64,000 nt of DNA from Devosia aquimaris (GCF_020169335.1 NZ_JAIEZN010000002.1:868001-932000); one strand, 5' to 3'. Shown: positions 1 through 9,017, counted from the stretch's first letter. Notes: a model not told the origin generated them from the letters alone. Translations and numbers: made by a program.

Positions 1-1
1 G

Positions 2-1096
2 CCCAGACTGCCAGAGACATCTGATGATGTCGTTGAGATTATACCGTCAGCGCCAAAACCAAGACAAATTAGAAAGCCTAGAGATGGCTCTGCGCGGAAG
101 ACCAGGCGCGCGAAGAATCTCCGTCCAGCCCGTCATCCCCTGCTGCTAGGTGTCGAAGAACACTTCCGAAAAACGCGGGCTTTGAACGATGGTGAGTTCT
201 TGAGGCCCTCTAAGCGCATCCTGCCAGACCTCATTTCATCGGAGTCCGGATTGCTTCGCGCGCTCTCGCTCGCCAATGACCTCTACCTCGCGCTGGATGA
301 GGAAGGGTTTCGAATCCACATCGCTCAGGCCAGCGAGGGCTTTCATCGCATCCGCGTCCGGGAACAGGAGGTGGATCGAAAGGATCGCAAGTACGGACGT
401 TATCACTCAGGGAGCATCTGGGCTCCAGACCGACCAACTGTCTTCAATATTGGGACGGTGCCGATCGGTCTCGCTCTCACCGAGATGACCGAAAGGGTGA
501 CGATGCGATACCTCAACGGTGATTACCACCGTGAGGATAGTATGCTCATACGGTCGGCCAAGCCCTGGCAACTGACGCACTCCTGGACAACGGAGCGGGA
601 TGTGCCCTGCGGACGTTTTCGGGTGACTGCCTATTCTCCGAAAGAGGGCGTCGACTGGTCCACAAGCTGGCAGGAGACCAATCAGAACGCGCTTGGCAAC
701 CTCATCCCCAAAATTGTCGATGCGTTGAAAGCGGCTAAAGATGCTGTGCAATGCTTGATGGACGCCGAGGATGTGGCCAAGGCGAGAAGGAAAAAAGAGC
801 ACGAGGAATGGTGGGAGCAGTATCAACAACAGGAGGATGCCCGCAAGACAGCTCAGGCTTTGGCGGATAGTAGGCAGCAACTCGCGGAAATCATGGAGAG
901 GTGGGGAAGGGCAATGACGGTAGAGCGCTTCGTCACGGATGCAGAAGAGCGTTTGAAGTGCACAGACGGCGAGCGTCGGCAGCGTTTGGAGGAGCGATTG
1001 AGGCTCGCAAGGGAGATGATGGAAAGGGTGGATCCGCTGGATTTCCTAGAAAGCTGGGTAACTCCTGGGGAGCGGCATCGTTCAAGGTTTGCTTAG
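2..1096 (+). CDS. hypothetical protein, 5'-truncated by the window edge
   Basis: The reading frame is open from base 2 to the TAG at 1094-1096, so the gene begins before this window. A TTG at 182 would be only an internal start. The visible part starts with a basic linker rich in Arg, Lys and Pro, then a segment with ISSESGLLRALSLANDLY, then a mixed alpha/beta region. From about residue 185 of the TTG frame there is a long charged helical stretch (Lys, Glu, Gln, Arg rich) that looks like coiled coil. I recognise no catalytic motif. Codon use and GC are less extreme than in the genes after 4.5 kb, which fits its place in an integrated island. Function unknown; it could be cargo or a structural or DNA-associated protein. 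Confidence 0.7.
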   Translation, partial: PRLPETSDDVVEIIPSAPKPRQIRKPRDGSARKTRRAKNLRPARHPLLLGVEEHFRKTRALNDGEFLRPSKRILPDLISSESGLLRALSLANDLYLALDEEGFRIHIAQASEGFHRIRVREQEVDRKDRKYGRYHSGSIWAPDRPTVFNIGTVPIGLALTEMTERVTMRYLNGDYHREDSMLIRSAKPWQLTHSWTTERDVPCGRFRVTAYSPKEGVDWSTSWQETNQNALGNLIPKIVDALKAAKDAVQCLMDAEDVAKARRKKEHEEWWEQYQQQEDARKTAQALADSRQQLAEIMERWGRAMTVERFVTDAEERLKCTDGERRQRLEERLRLAREMMERVDPLDFLESWVTPGERHRSRFA

Positions 1097-1208
1097 ATTA
1101 GAATTGTCATCTGGCCTGCATGGTATTGCGTCGGCGATCTTATCGATATCCGAGGCAACGTCATGCTCAAGGCAAAACTTGCCCTGCTCCTCTCCGAAGG
1201 CAGCCGTT

Positions 1209-2045
1209 TCATGATGCAGTTGGCGCCGCGGCCACACTTGCGGGCTTCGCGGAACGTTCAGCCTTGATCCACGCGAAGAAGGCATCGGTCGTGTCGATGG
1301 GATTGCCCGTCGCGATGTAGGCGTCTAGCTGAATCGAGAAGCACAACAGCAAGACGCGGGTGAGGAGTTCGACGTCACTATAGCTGACCGCCTGACTGCT
1401 CTTATTCGCGGGAAGATCGAACTGGAGGGTCGGCCAAGTGCCGTGAAGCACCCGCGAACGCGCTGTCGTAATTGCCTCGGCGAACTGCTCAACGGTCACA
1501 GAACTGTTAGGCGTGATCGTGTCGGTGCGGCTTAGACCAAAAAATACGTCGAAGCTCTCATGAAGGCGCCGCTTGCTGCCGCTCATGTTCTCGGCGCGGA
1601 AGAGCGCCTCAATCGCCGTCTCCAGCTTCGCGACGGCCACGGTGTCGAGCGTCTCGGCCAATGCTTTGTGATACCAATAAGCCGCGTTACACCAAGCTTC
1701 GTCAAGATCGGGAACGGGACTTGAAGCGTCAAGGAACGCCGCGAGACGCTGTCCCATCGAGCGCAAGCTCGGCTCTGCCTCCCTAATGTGATGCTCGATC
1801 AGTTCGAGCGAGCGCGCGAGCGCAGGGGCTTGAATTCGCGTCCCCTCGCTGAAGCCACCGCCTTCAGTCCGCGAGATATCGACTCTCCATACTGGAGTGG
1901 CGCGAGCAGAAGCGCGGGCTATGGTACGCATCTCATCGCCCGGCGAAAGCAACTGGATCGCTGCGAGGGCGATGTCGGTCGAAAGGTCGGCGGCTCGGAT
2001 TGACTCCTCAGGTGGTCTTCCGGTCACTTTGACAAATGCCCCCAT
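1209..2045 (-). pseudogene. C-terminal part of a HEPN-domain protein (frameshifted)
   Basis: This frame continues the protein whose N-terminal part ends at 2024. The translation holds a helical domain with AKLETAIEALF and then ARSRVLHGTW. An Arg-x4-His pattern of this kind is typical of HEPN and Apea-like HEPN domains, many of which are RNases in defence or toxin systems. The apparent start (ATG 2045) has no ribosome-binding site and lies inside the end of the other frame. Adding one G to the G5 run near 2039-2043 joins the frames smoothly (reading TAPWGAFVKVTG), giving one protein of about 496 residues. The lesion may be true decay or a homopolymer sequencing error. The HEPN assignment comes from the motif and helix pattern, not from a search. 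Confidence 0.6.
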
Positions 2046-2698
2046 GGTGCGGTGCGTTCATTCGCGAACTTGGCAAGCATCGAGAACTGGAACCCGCTCA
2101 AACGCGCTCGTCGGGCCGGCTTTCTCCGGATAGCAGCCCAGACATCTCGGAACCACTGCTTCCAAACGGGCGGCTCCTTCGGCCAGAACTCCGCGCGCGA
2201 AATTCCAAAGCTCTCGGTCGGCAGTTCCGAGAAGTGACGAAACGTCACCGGACCAACGGTGAAGGTCGGGATGGCGTACGGATACAGCGTGCAAGGCACG
2301 AGGTGCTCACGCACCTGCGTGAGCGTGCTGAACCAGTTATCAATCACAGCTTCGAGCCAATCGAAATCTGGCTGAGCGAGGGAGGACGATTCACGGCCGA
2401 CCCACGCCTTCATCATCTCGCCGGCAATGAGCTTCGCGAGTGTAGCGTTGCTCGCGCGACGGCTATTCTGGCTCAGGCTCGGGCGGAAGGTCTTTGCGAG
2501 CGTGGTGATTGCAGCGAGGTCCCCGCCTGTGAAACCAGTAGCTGTCTTCTGGAGCGGATTGATCGAAGCCGTGAGCAGTCCGTGTTGATGAAGGACGCTG
2601 GAGAGATCATCTGACCCGTAGGGAAACGGACTCGTGAGGCTGATGGTCTTCATTCCATCGAGCGCCTGCCGACAGAGGCTTTCCTGTTCAGGGGTCAT
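2024..2698 (-). pseudogene. N-terminal part of the frameshifted HEPN-domain protein
   Basis: Starts at ATG 2698 and runs 224 residues before an early stop reached just after the frame break. The N-terminal region has no recognised domain. It contains a serine- and threonine-rich head and a middle segment with PYAIPTFTVGPVTFRHFSEL, resembling the variable N-terminal sensor regions in front of Apea-like HEPN domains. The last residues (WGHLSK) diverge from the expected continuation found in the frame that opens at 2045. It lies on the island between an unknown gene and the integrase, a common place for defence or toxin cargo. Whether the protein is made depends on whether the missing G is real. 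Confidence 0.6.
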
Positions 2699-2852
2699 GT
2701 ATCACTGCGCCAAGTATCCGATCTGAATTGAATTTCAGAATGCCTGCGAAAAGAACCTCGGGGAAGCAACCTTTTCACCCCATTTGGGTCATGGCAGCCT
2801 CTGGCATCTCCGAGAGGCCGTGGACGGACGGAACGGCGTACGCAATGCCCGA

Positions 2853-4204
2853 TCACGCTGCGGACCGTTCAGCACTCTTTCGTTGTGGGGTTGGTTTTCC
2901 CAAGAAATTAGCAAGCGCTGACTTCCGGGAATCCCGATCGAGAGCATAGGAAGTGTGGGTGAATGCAACTCCGTCCAACAGGCCTTGAATATAGCCGGCG
3001 ATGCGGTCGGCCGCCATGATAAGTGCGGTATCCACGGTGTGGATGTAGCGGCTGGTGATAGTCCCTCGGGAGTGTCCAACCAAGGCAGCGATCGTCGCCT
3101 CAGTGAACCCAAGGTCATTTCCGATACTAGCGAAGCTGTGCCGCAGAACATGCGGCGTGATGCCGGCCAGAACGGTGTCCTTGAATAGCGTTGTCCACTG
3201 TCTTGGGAAGGTGCCGAATGGTGTGTCATCCTCCCACCCTGGGAAGACATAGTCGTCGGCATCATGTTCCTCGTCGCAGCGGCTCTCGAGATACTCTATC
3301 GCGGGCAGACCAATCGGACGCACCGACGCCCCTCCTTGCTGTCAGTCAGACGCAGACAACTGCCTTGGATATCGACTTCCCCACACTGCAGACCAATGAT
3401 CTCGCTGCGCCGGCACCCGGTTAGCGCGATCAGCCGGATGATTTCTGCGGTGGTCTCGTACTGCCGTTCCTCGATGGCCTTCCGCAGAATACCGCCGAGT
3501 GTGCCATACTCTTGCTCGCTGAACCGGCGAGCGTTGACCTGGTCCTTCGGCTTGCGAACGCCATGCACGGGATTTTGCTCGATAATGCCGAGTTCTACCG
3601 CATAGGTGAGAATGCCGCCGAAGAGACCGATTGTCCGGGCCGCCGTGCTGGCCCCTCCACGGACGATTGCGCGTCCGCGTAGCTTGTCGGTCTTGACGTT
3701 CGCGAGTGTCTTCCCCGCCATGATGTCCTTCATGGCTTGCGTTATATCGGGCTTGGCCAAATCCCGAACGCGCCGACTTCCGAGGAGAGGAATGATGTGC
3801 CGCTCAATTCGGCCCACATCGGTCGAGATCGTCGTAGCCTTTTTCGGACGGCCTCGCTTGCCCAGCACAAGACCAATCCTCAGGTCTTCAAGGTATCGGT
3901 TGCAGAGTTCCTTGACCGTAATCGCCTCGCGATCAAGCTTGCGCTCCTCTGCCGGGTTTCCCCCCTGCGCGACTGCACCGAGCGAAACTTTTGCCTCGCG
4001 CCTCGCCTCTTCTGGAGTCCAGACACCGTGCAGGCCAATCGTAACCCGACGCGAGCGGCCGGCAGCACGATACTGCACGACATAGCTTCGCTTTCCCGAT
4101 TTGAAGACGCGCAGTCCAAAGCCTGGAAGATCGTCGTCCCATAGAACATAGTCCGAGGCTCTGATACCGGTGGCATCGACGGTTCGCTTGGTCAGCTTGG
4201 TCAT
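2853..4204 (-). pseudogene. tyrosine site-specific integrase, frameshifted
   Basis: Phage or island integrase of the P4/DUF4102-type tyrosine recombinase family. The N-terminal part (from ATG 4204) has the arm-binding domain (LPGFGLRVFKSGKRSYVVQY) and a SAM-like core-binding domain. The catalytic domain has its first Arg in LTGCRRSEIIGL, then HVLRHSFAS and GHSRGTITSRYIHT, which supply the His, Arg, His and Tyr residues. The frame breaks near 3320-3330 after LTDSKEG. One extra G in the G4 run gives GASVRPIGLPAIEYLE and restores a protein of about 450 residues. A start at 4306 is also open, but 4204 has an AAGGA-like site and matches the family N-terminus. The gene points away from the tRNA fragment at 4383, the usual layout for an island integrase next to its att site. 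Confidence 0.85.
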
Positions 4205-4382
4205 TTGGGGCGGTTCCTTGGTAGAATCCCCGCGTAAGCAATGCGTAAGCACCTGGGGGAGGGGTTTGAGCCGCTCTTTCGTACCGCCGACGCTGACCAC
4301 CCTCAAATTTGTTTTTAGATTTCAGTGGCATAGCGCGCAATCGGATAGAAACGGATAGGTTCGGCGAAAGCCACTATCCATT
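4205..4382. other. integrase upstream region with GGATAG boxes
   Basis: Non-coding stretch between the integrase start and the tRNA-derived att core. Two direct copies of CGGATAG lie at 4342-4348 and 4352-4358, one helical turn apart. An inverted CTATCC is at 4374-4379, immediately before the att core. This is the kind of short-repeat layout expected for integrase core or arm binding sites and possibly for integrase autoregulation. The binding role is inferred; the repeats are seen directly. Confidence 0.45.
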
Positions 4383-4427
4383 CTCCGAAGGCAGAGGCCA
4401 CACGTTCGAATCGTGTCGGGTGCGCCA
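4383..4427 (+). repeat. attachment-site remnant: 3' half of tRNA-Arg(CCG)
   Basis: From the anticodon loop (CTCCGAA, anticodon CCG) to the terminal CCA, the sequence matches the 3' half of a tRNA. It has a 3' anticodon-stem strand GGCAG, a T-arm ACACG-TTCGAAT-CGTGT, an acceptor strand CGGGTGC, discriminator G and CCA. The 5' half is absent: no GCACCCG acceptor strand occurs upstream, and CCATT before the loop cannot pair with GGCAG. This is what an island leaves when its integrase recombines in a tRNA anticodon loop. The intact tRNA-Arg(CCG) should lie at the other end of the island, outside the window. Tens of bases later the high-GC chromosomal genes begin. Confidence 0.75.
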
Positions 4428-4577
4428 TTTCTCCAATGATCTGGGATCCGGCCTTTTCCTCGGACGATTTGTGGCGCAGGCTTGCGGCTTGTGGTGCCGC
4501 CCGGTGGCGTGCCCGCCGGTGGCACGCGACGGCAGGGTGTCGCGAGCAAGAGCGTAGCAGGAATGTAGGGGGCTGGG
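4428..4577. other. intergenic, chromosomal side of the att site
   Basis: This stretch holds no supported gene. It is already GC-rich like the rest of the chromosome and leads into the MFS gene. I see no clear terminator or promoter in it. Confidence 0.5.
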
Positions 4578-5789
4578 ATGGTCGCGGAAACCGGCAAGAT
4601 GGCGCGGGGCTCGCGCGCCTATTGGCGGGCCTCTGCGGCGCTGTTTCTGGCCGCCTTCTCGGTTTTTGCCGCCGTCTATTCGGTTCAGCCGCTCTTGCCG
4701 ATCTTTGCCCGGGAGTTTGGCCTGGACGCCGCCGGCAGTTCGGTGGCCCTGTCTGCCACCACGGCCACGCTCGCCATCAGCCTGGTGCTGATGGGCTGGC
4801 TGGGCAATCGCTTTGATCGCAAGGCGTTGATGCTGACCACCATGATGCTGACGGCGCTGCTGGTGCTGGCCGTGCCGGCGAGCCCGAGCTGGGGTGTTCT
4901 GGTGGGCTTGCGCGCAATGCTCGGCATTGTCGTGTGCGGTGTCCCCGCCATTGCCATGGTTTATCTCGCCGAGGAAATGTCCAACGATGCCCTCGGGCTG
5001 GGCATGGGCCTGTTCGTCGGCGGCTCGGCGCTGGGCGGCATGGCAGGCCGATTGATGATCGGCTTTCTGACCGACCTGATGGGCTGGCGCGCAGCCCTGG
5101 CGACGCTCGGGCTGCTGATCCTGGTCAATGCCGTGCTGTTCGTCGTGCTGCTGCCGGCCCCCAGGACGCCGCGCGGACGCATATTGTTGGTGCGGGAACT
5201 GGCGGGCAATTTCCGCACGCTGTTTGCCGACCAGGCGTTGCCGCTGCTGTTTGCCTGTTCTTTCCTGATGATGGGTGGCTTTGTCGCCATCTACAACTAT
5301 GTCGGCTTTCGCCTTTTGGCTCCACCCTATGGCCTTGCCCAGAGCCAGGTGGCGCTGGTGTTTGTCGTCTATCTCGTGGGCAGTCTGGGGTCGGCCTGGA
5401 TGGGCGCCCTGGCCGGGCGGGTGGGGCGACGCAAGGTTCTGTGGGCGCTGATCATGGTGATGATCGCCGGGGTCGCCGTCACGCTGGCCGGTCCGCTCTG
5501 GCTCGTCATCCTGGGCATGGCCATCCTGACCTATTCCTTTTTCGGCGCCCATGCGATCGCCAGCGCCTGGGTGGCGCGCCGGGCCCAGCACGCCCGGGCC
5601 CAGGGCAGTGCCGTCTATCTGCTGGCCTATTATGCCGGCTCGAGCGCCATTGGCACCCTGGGTGGCTATGGCTGGAGCCACTGGGGCTGGCCGGGCGTCG
5701 CCGCCATTTCCGGAGGCGGCTTTGCCATTGCGCTGCTTCTGGCCATGCGCTTGTACGCGCTGCCCCCCTTGAACCTGCCGCCGGGCTAG
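4578..5789 (+). CDS. MFS transporter, YnfM-like exporter
   Basis: 403-residue major facilitator superfamily protein with about 12 hydrophobic segments and no signal peptide. The N-terminal FSVFAAVYSVQPLLPIFARE segment and the GWLGNRFDRKALM loop between helices 2 and 3 resemble the YnfM/arabinose-efflux-like group of drug or sugar exporters. The LAGRVGRRKVL loop gives the matching signature of the second half. It probably exports a small metabolite or drug by proton antiport at the inner membrane. It stands alone, directly after the island boundary. Substrate unknown. Confidence 0.85.
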   Translation: MVAETGKMARGSRAYWRASAALFLAAFSVFAAVYSVQPLLPIFAREFGLDAAGSSVALSATTATLAISLVLMGWLGNRFDRKALMLTTMMLTALLVLAVPASPSWGVLVGLRAMLGIVVCGVPAIAMVYLAEEMSNDALGLGMGLFVGGSALGGMAGRLMIGFLTDLMGWRAALATLGLLILVNAVLFVVLLPAPRTPRGRILLVRELAGNFRTLFADQALPLLFACSFLMMGGFVAIYNYVGFRLLAPPYGLAQSQVALVFVVYLVGSLGSAWMGALAGRVGRRKVLWALIMVMIAGVAVTLAGPLWLVILGMAILTYSFFGAHAIASAWVARRAQHARAQGSAVYLLAYYAGSSAIGTLGGYGWSHWGWPGVAAISGGGFAIALLLAMRLYALPPLNLPPG

Positions 5790-5870
5790 GCGCTCCTCGC
5801 GTCCGGTTTTGCGGTGCGGCCGAAATGGTCTAGGACTGGCGGTGGGCGGCGAGTAGGGGAGGACGAGCCG

Positions 5871-5921
5871 ATGAACTGCACACGGCCGGCCGGCTCTGTC
5901 CGGGCCGATGCACCATGCTGA
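5871..5921 (+). CDS. possible 16-residue leader peptide before dctB
   Basis: ATG 5871 follows a very strong ribosome-binding site (AGGGGAGGA at 5855-5863). It opens a short frame reading MNCTRPAGSVRADAPC that stops at TGA 5919-5921. The stop lies inside the first codons of dctB (ATG 5915), which itself has a weak Shine-Dalgarno. This geometry fits a leader peptide that couples translation to dctB. It could instead be chance, or the real dctB start could be elsewhere. Expression is inferred from the sequence only. Confidence 0.35.
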   Translation: MNCTRPAGSVRADAPC

Positions 5922-7669
5922 ATGGCGTCGCCGTGCGGGCGAACTATGTGCGGCTGACGGCGCTCAACCTGTTGGTTGGCGCTCTGCTATGCGCAGCCGG
6001 CGCCTATCTGGTTGGCACATTTGCATCAAACCTGGAGGCCGGGCGGCTCAGCGCCGCCGCGCAGGAGAGTCTGAACGTGCAAGCCGAGGCGCTCAATGGG
6101 GCCCTCGACAAATACCGCATCCTGCCGGTTCTGCTGGGGCACCGGCCCGATATCGAGGCGCTGCTGGGCGCTGCGCCCGCGAGCGCGGCGTCGCTGCGCC
6201 GGATCGCGCTGACCTCGGCCGGCATGTCGGGCGCGCTCGACGTTGTGTTCCTGCAGCCCGATGGCACGCTGGTGGCCCGCGCCGCCGACACATTCAACGA
6301 TCCCATCCTCCCGGACGGCCCCTTGCTGCGCGCTGTGCTGCAGGGACGCCTGGGACGGGACGAAAGACTGCTCAGCGATGGCCGCAGGGCCTATGTCTTT
6401 GCCTCGGCGGTGTGGGGGGACAACGCCATTGCCGGCGCTGTGCTGGTCTATGTTGACCTTGAATCGATCGAGAACAACTGGTCGCTGATCAACAACCCCA
6501 TATTGGCAACCGACGCCACGGGACGGGTCATCATGTCCAATCGCCCGGCATGGCGCATGGGACCACGCCCGGATTTTTCCGGACCCGTCCGCGGCGGCGC
6601 GGCCAATGCCATGCTGGATGTGCCCACCGATTATCTGGCGCGGTCGCGCGCCCTGCCGCCGCTGAAATGGACGCTGACCGTCTTGCTGCAGGCTGCGCCG
6701 ATCCGCTGGGCCGGCCTGTTCTGGGGCGCGCTGGCGGCCGCGCTGGTGCTGGGCCTGACCCTGCTGGTGCAAACCGCGATCAACCGCTTCTTTGCCGCCC
6801 TCCGGCGCAGCCGGGCCCAGCGGGCCCTCGCCTTGCGGCTCGAGCGCATCGTGCGCGACCGCACGCGGGAACTGCTGCAGACCAATTCGTCGCTCGCCCA
6901 TGAGGTCGTCGAGCGCAAGGCCGCGGTCGACCTGTTGCGCAGGACGCAGAGCGAACTGGTGCAGACCGGCAAGATGGCCGCCCTGGGGCAGATGTCGACG
7001 GCACTGTCCCATGAAATCAACCAGCCGCTCTCGGCCGTCAAAACCTATGCGCAGAATGCCCTGGTCTATCTCGAGCGCGACCGGACAGACGAGGTGGCCG
7101 ACAATCTCAAGCGCATTTCGGAGCTGACCGATCGCATGGCCGAAGTGTCCCGGCATTTGCGTAACTTTGCCCGCAAGCCCAATCCGACCTTTGGCGCCAC
7201 CAGCATTGCCAAGGTGATCGAGGACGCGCTGGCGGTCGTGGCGGCGCGGCTGCGGGAAGAGCAGGTGGTGCTCATCAAGGACCTCGGGCCGCCTGGCCTG
7301 ATGGTGCGCGGCGGCCCCGTGCGCCTGCAGCAGGTGATCGTCAACCTCGTGCTCAATGCCCTCGACGCCATGGCGGGGCAGCAGCAGCCCGGCATCTTCA
7401 TCACGGTGACGTCCCATGCCGAGCATGTCGACGTGGCCGTCCGCGACAGCGGGCCAGGCATTGCACCCGAGGTGCTGCCGCAGATATTTGATCCCTTCTT
7501 CACGACCAAGGGCGTGGGGCAGGGCCTTGGGCTGGGGCTTTCGATTTCGTTCAATATCGTCAAGGATTTCGGCGGCACGCTGTCGGCGCACAATGCGCCC
7601 GAGGGCGGGGCATGCTTTGTGCTGCGCCTCGACGCGGCAGAACAGGATCAGGTGGCGGCTGGTGAGTAG
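5915..7669 (+). CDS. dctB: C4-dicarboxylate sensor histidine kinase DctB
   Basis: 584-residue membrane histidine kinase. The first transmembrane helix is near residues 12-35, followed by a periplasmic double-PAS-like sensor region to about residue 265 and a second helix near 270-290. A coiled-coil linker, the DHp domain and the ATPase domain follow. The H-box ALSHEINQPLSAVKTY places the phosphorylated His near residue 366. The N box (NLVLNALDA), G1 (DSGPGIAPE) and G2 (GQGLGLGLS) are intact. It would sense C4-dicarboxylates in the periplasm and phosphorylate DctD. The stop overlaps the dctD start, so the two are translationally coupled. The divergent sensor region leaves the exact ligand open. 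Confidence 0.88.
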   Translation: MLNGVAVRANYVRLTALNLLVGALLCAAGAYLVGTFASNLEAGRLSAAAQESLNVQAEALNGALDKYRILPVLLGHRPDIEALLGAAPASAASLRRIALTSAGMSGALDVVFLQPDGTLVARAADTFNDPILPDGPLLRAVLQGRLGRDERLLSDGRRAYVFASAVWGDNAIAGAVLVYVDLESIENNWSLINNPILATDATGRVIMSNRPAWRMGPRPDFSGPVRGGAANAMLDVPTDYLARSRALPPLKWTLTVLLQAAPIRWAGLFWGALAAALVLGLTLLVQTAINRFFAALRRSRAQRALALRLERIVRDRTRELLQTNSSLAHEVVERKAAVDLLRRTQSELVQTGKMAALGQMSTALSHEINQPLSAVKTYAQNALVYLERDRTDEVADNLKRISELTDRMAEVSRHLRNFARKPNPTFGATSIAKVIEDALAVVAARLREEQVVLIKDLGPPGLMVRGGPVRLQQVIVNLVLNALDAMAGQQQPGIFITVTSHAEHVDVAVRDSGPGIAPEVLPQIFDPFFTTKGVGQGLGLGLSISFNIVKDFGGTLSAHNAPEGGACFVLRLDAAEQDQVAAGE

Positions 7670-9011
7670 CGATATCGAAGTGCTTTTGGTCGACGACGAG
7701 GAAGATCTGCGCCGGGCCACCAGCCAGACCCTTGATCTTGTGGGCTATCCCGTGCGCACCACGGACAGCGCTGAAGACGCGCTGAGCTTTGTCTCGCGCT
7801 CCTGGCACGGAATCCTCGTCACCGACATCCGCATGCCGGGCATGGACGGCATGGCCCTGTTGCGCGCCGCCATCGCCATCGACCCGGACCTGCCCGTCCT
7901 GCTGCTGACCGGGCATGGCGACGTCAACCTGGCGGTCGATGCCATGCGCGACGGCGCCTATGACTTCATCGAAAAGCCATTCCAGGTGGAGCGCCTGCTC
8001 GATTCCATCACCCGGGCGATGGAAAAGCGCCAGCTGACGCTCGAGAACCGCCAGCTACGTTCGAGCGTGGCCAACCGCTCGGACGATCTGGAGACGCGCA
8101 TTGTCGGCCGGTCCCGCGCCATGCTCAGCATTCGCAAGCAGATCCGGGCCGTGGCACCCACACCGGCCGATGTGCTCATCGTGGGCGCCACCGGCACCGG
8201 CAAGGAACTGGCCGCCCGCGCTATCCATGACCTGTCATCGGATACGGACCGGCGTTTCGTCGCCATCAACTGCGCCGCCATCCCGGCGCAGATGATGGAG
8301 GCCGAATTGTTCGGCTATGAGGTCGGTGCCTTTCCCGGCGCCCTGCGGGCCCGGGCCGGCAAGTTCGAGCATGCGCGCAACGGCACCATTTTTCTCGACG
8401 ACGTGGAAAACATGCCGCTCGACCTGCAGGCCAAGCTGCTGCGCGCCGTGCAGGAGCGCGCGGTGACGCGGCTGGGCTCGCACGAGCCCATCGAGCTCAA
8501 TGCACGGTTCATCGCCACATCCAGCGTTGATCTCGAACGGGCCGCTGACGAGAACACCTTTCGCAAGGATCTGCTCTATCGGCTCAACACGGCAACGATC
8601 CGCCTGCCCCCCCTGGCAGAACGGACCGAGGATATACCCGAACTCTTCGCCCATCTGGTGCAGATCGTCGCCACGCAGTTGCGCATGCCGGCGCCCAGGC
8701 TTTCGGCACAATATCTGGCCAGCCTGCAGATGCGGCCCTGGCCGGGCAATGTGCGGGAACTGCGCAATGCCGCCGAACGCTATGTCCTGGGCATAGATGG
8801 GAACGAGGAGGTCGACGCCAAGGCCAGCGGCGCCACCCTGCGCGAGCGCATGCAGGATTATGAACGGCGCATCATTGCCGCCGAACTGCAGTCGCAGGGC
8901 GGGCGCGTCAAGGCTGTCTATGAGGCGCTCGGCCTCTCGCGGAAGTCGCTCTACGAGAAAATGCAGAAGCTCGGGCTCGATCGAAAGCAGTTCCTGGACG
9001 AGGAGGACTGA
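7662..9011 (+). CDS. dctD: sigma-54-dependent response regulator DctD
   Basis: 449-residue NtrC-family activator, chosen from GTG 7662, which overlaps the dctB stop. The receiver domain covers residues 1-120 with acidic pair Asp11/Asp12 and phospho-acceptor Asp55 (VTDIRMPG). The AAA+ domain has Walker A GATGTGKE near residue 175 and Walker B GTIFLDD near 245. A Fis-type helix-turn-helix lies near the C-terminus (VYEALGLSRKSLYEKM). The sigma-54 contact loop reads GAFPGA at about residues 222-227 instead of the usual GAFTGA. Phosphorylated DctD would activate the TRAP transporter genes just downstream from upstream enhancer sites. Confidence 0.88.
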   Translation: MSSDIEVLLVDDEEDLRRATSQTLDLVGYPVRTTDSAEDALSFVSRSWHGILVTDIRMPGMDGMALLRAAIAIDPDLPVLLLTGHGDVNLAVDAMRDGAYDFIEKPFQVERLLDSITRAMEKRQLTLENRQLRSSVANRSDDLETRIVGRSRAMLSIRKQIRAVAPTPADVLIVGATGTGKELAARAIHDLSSDTDRRFVAINCAAIPAQMMEAELFGYEVGAFPGALRARAGKFEHARNGTIFLDDVENMPLDLQAKLLRAVQERAVTRLGSHEPIELNARFIATSSVDLERAADENTFRKDLLYRLNTATIRLPPLAERTEDIPELFAHLVQIVATQLRMPAPRLSAQYLASLQMRPWPGNVRELRNAAERYVLGIDGNEEVDAKASGATLRERMQDYERRIIAAELQSQGGRVKAVYEALGLSRKSLYEKMQKLGLDRKQFLDEED

Positions 9012-9017
9012 GCCCAT

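Noticed and set aside
4383-4427. Complete tRNA-Arg gene
   Set aside because: No acceptor 5' strand or D-arm is present and the 5' anticodon-stem strand does not pair; only the 3' half is there.
4374-5681. 435-residue minus-strand open frame
   Set aside because: Antisense to the MFS gene, very rich in His, Gln and Arg, and it runs into the att site.
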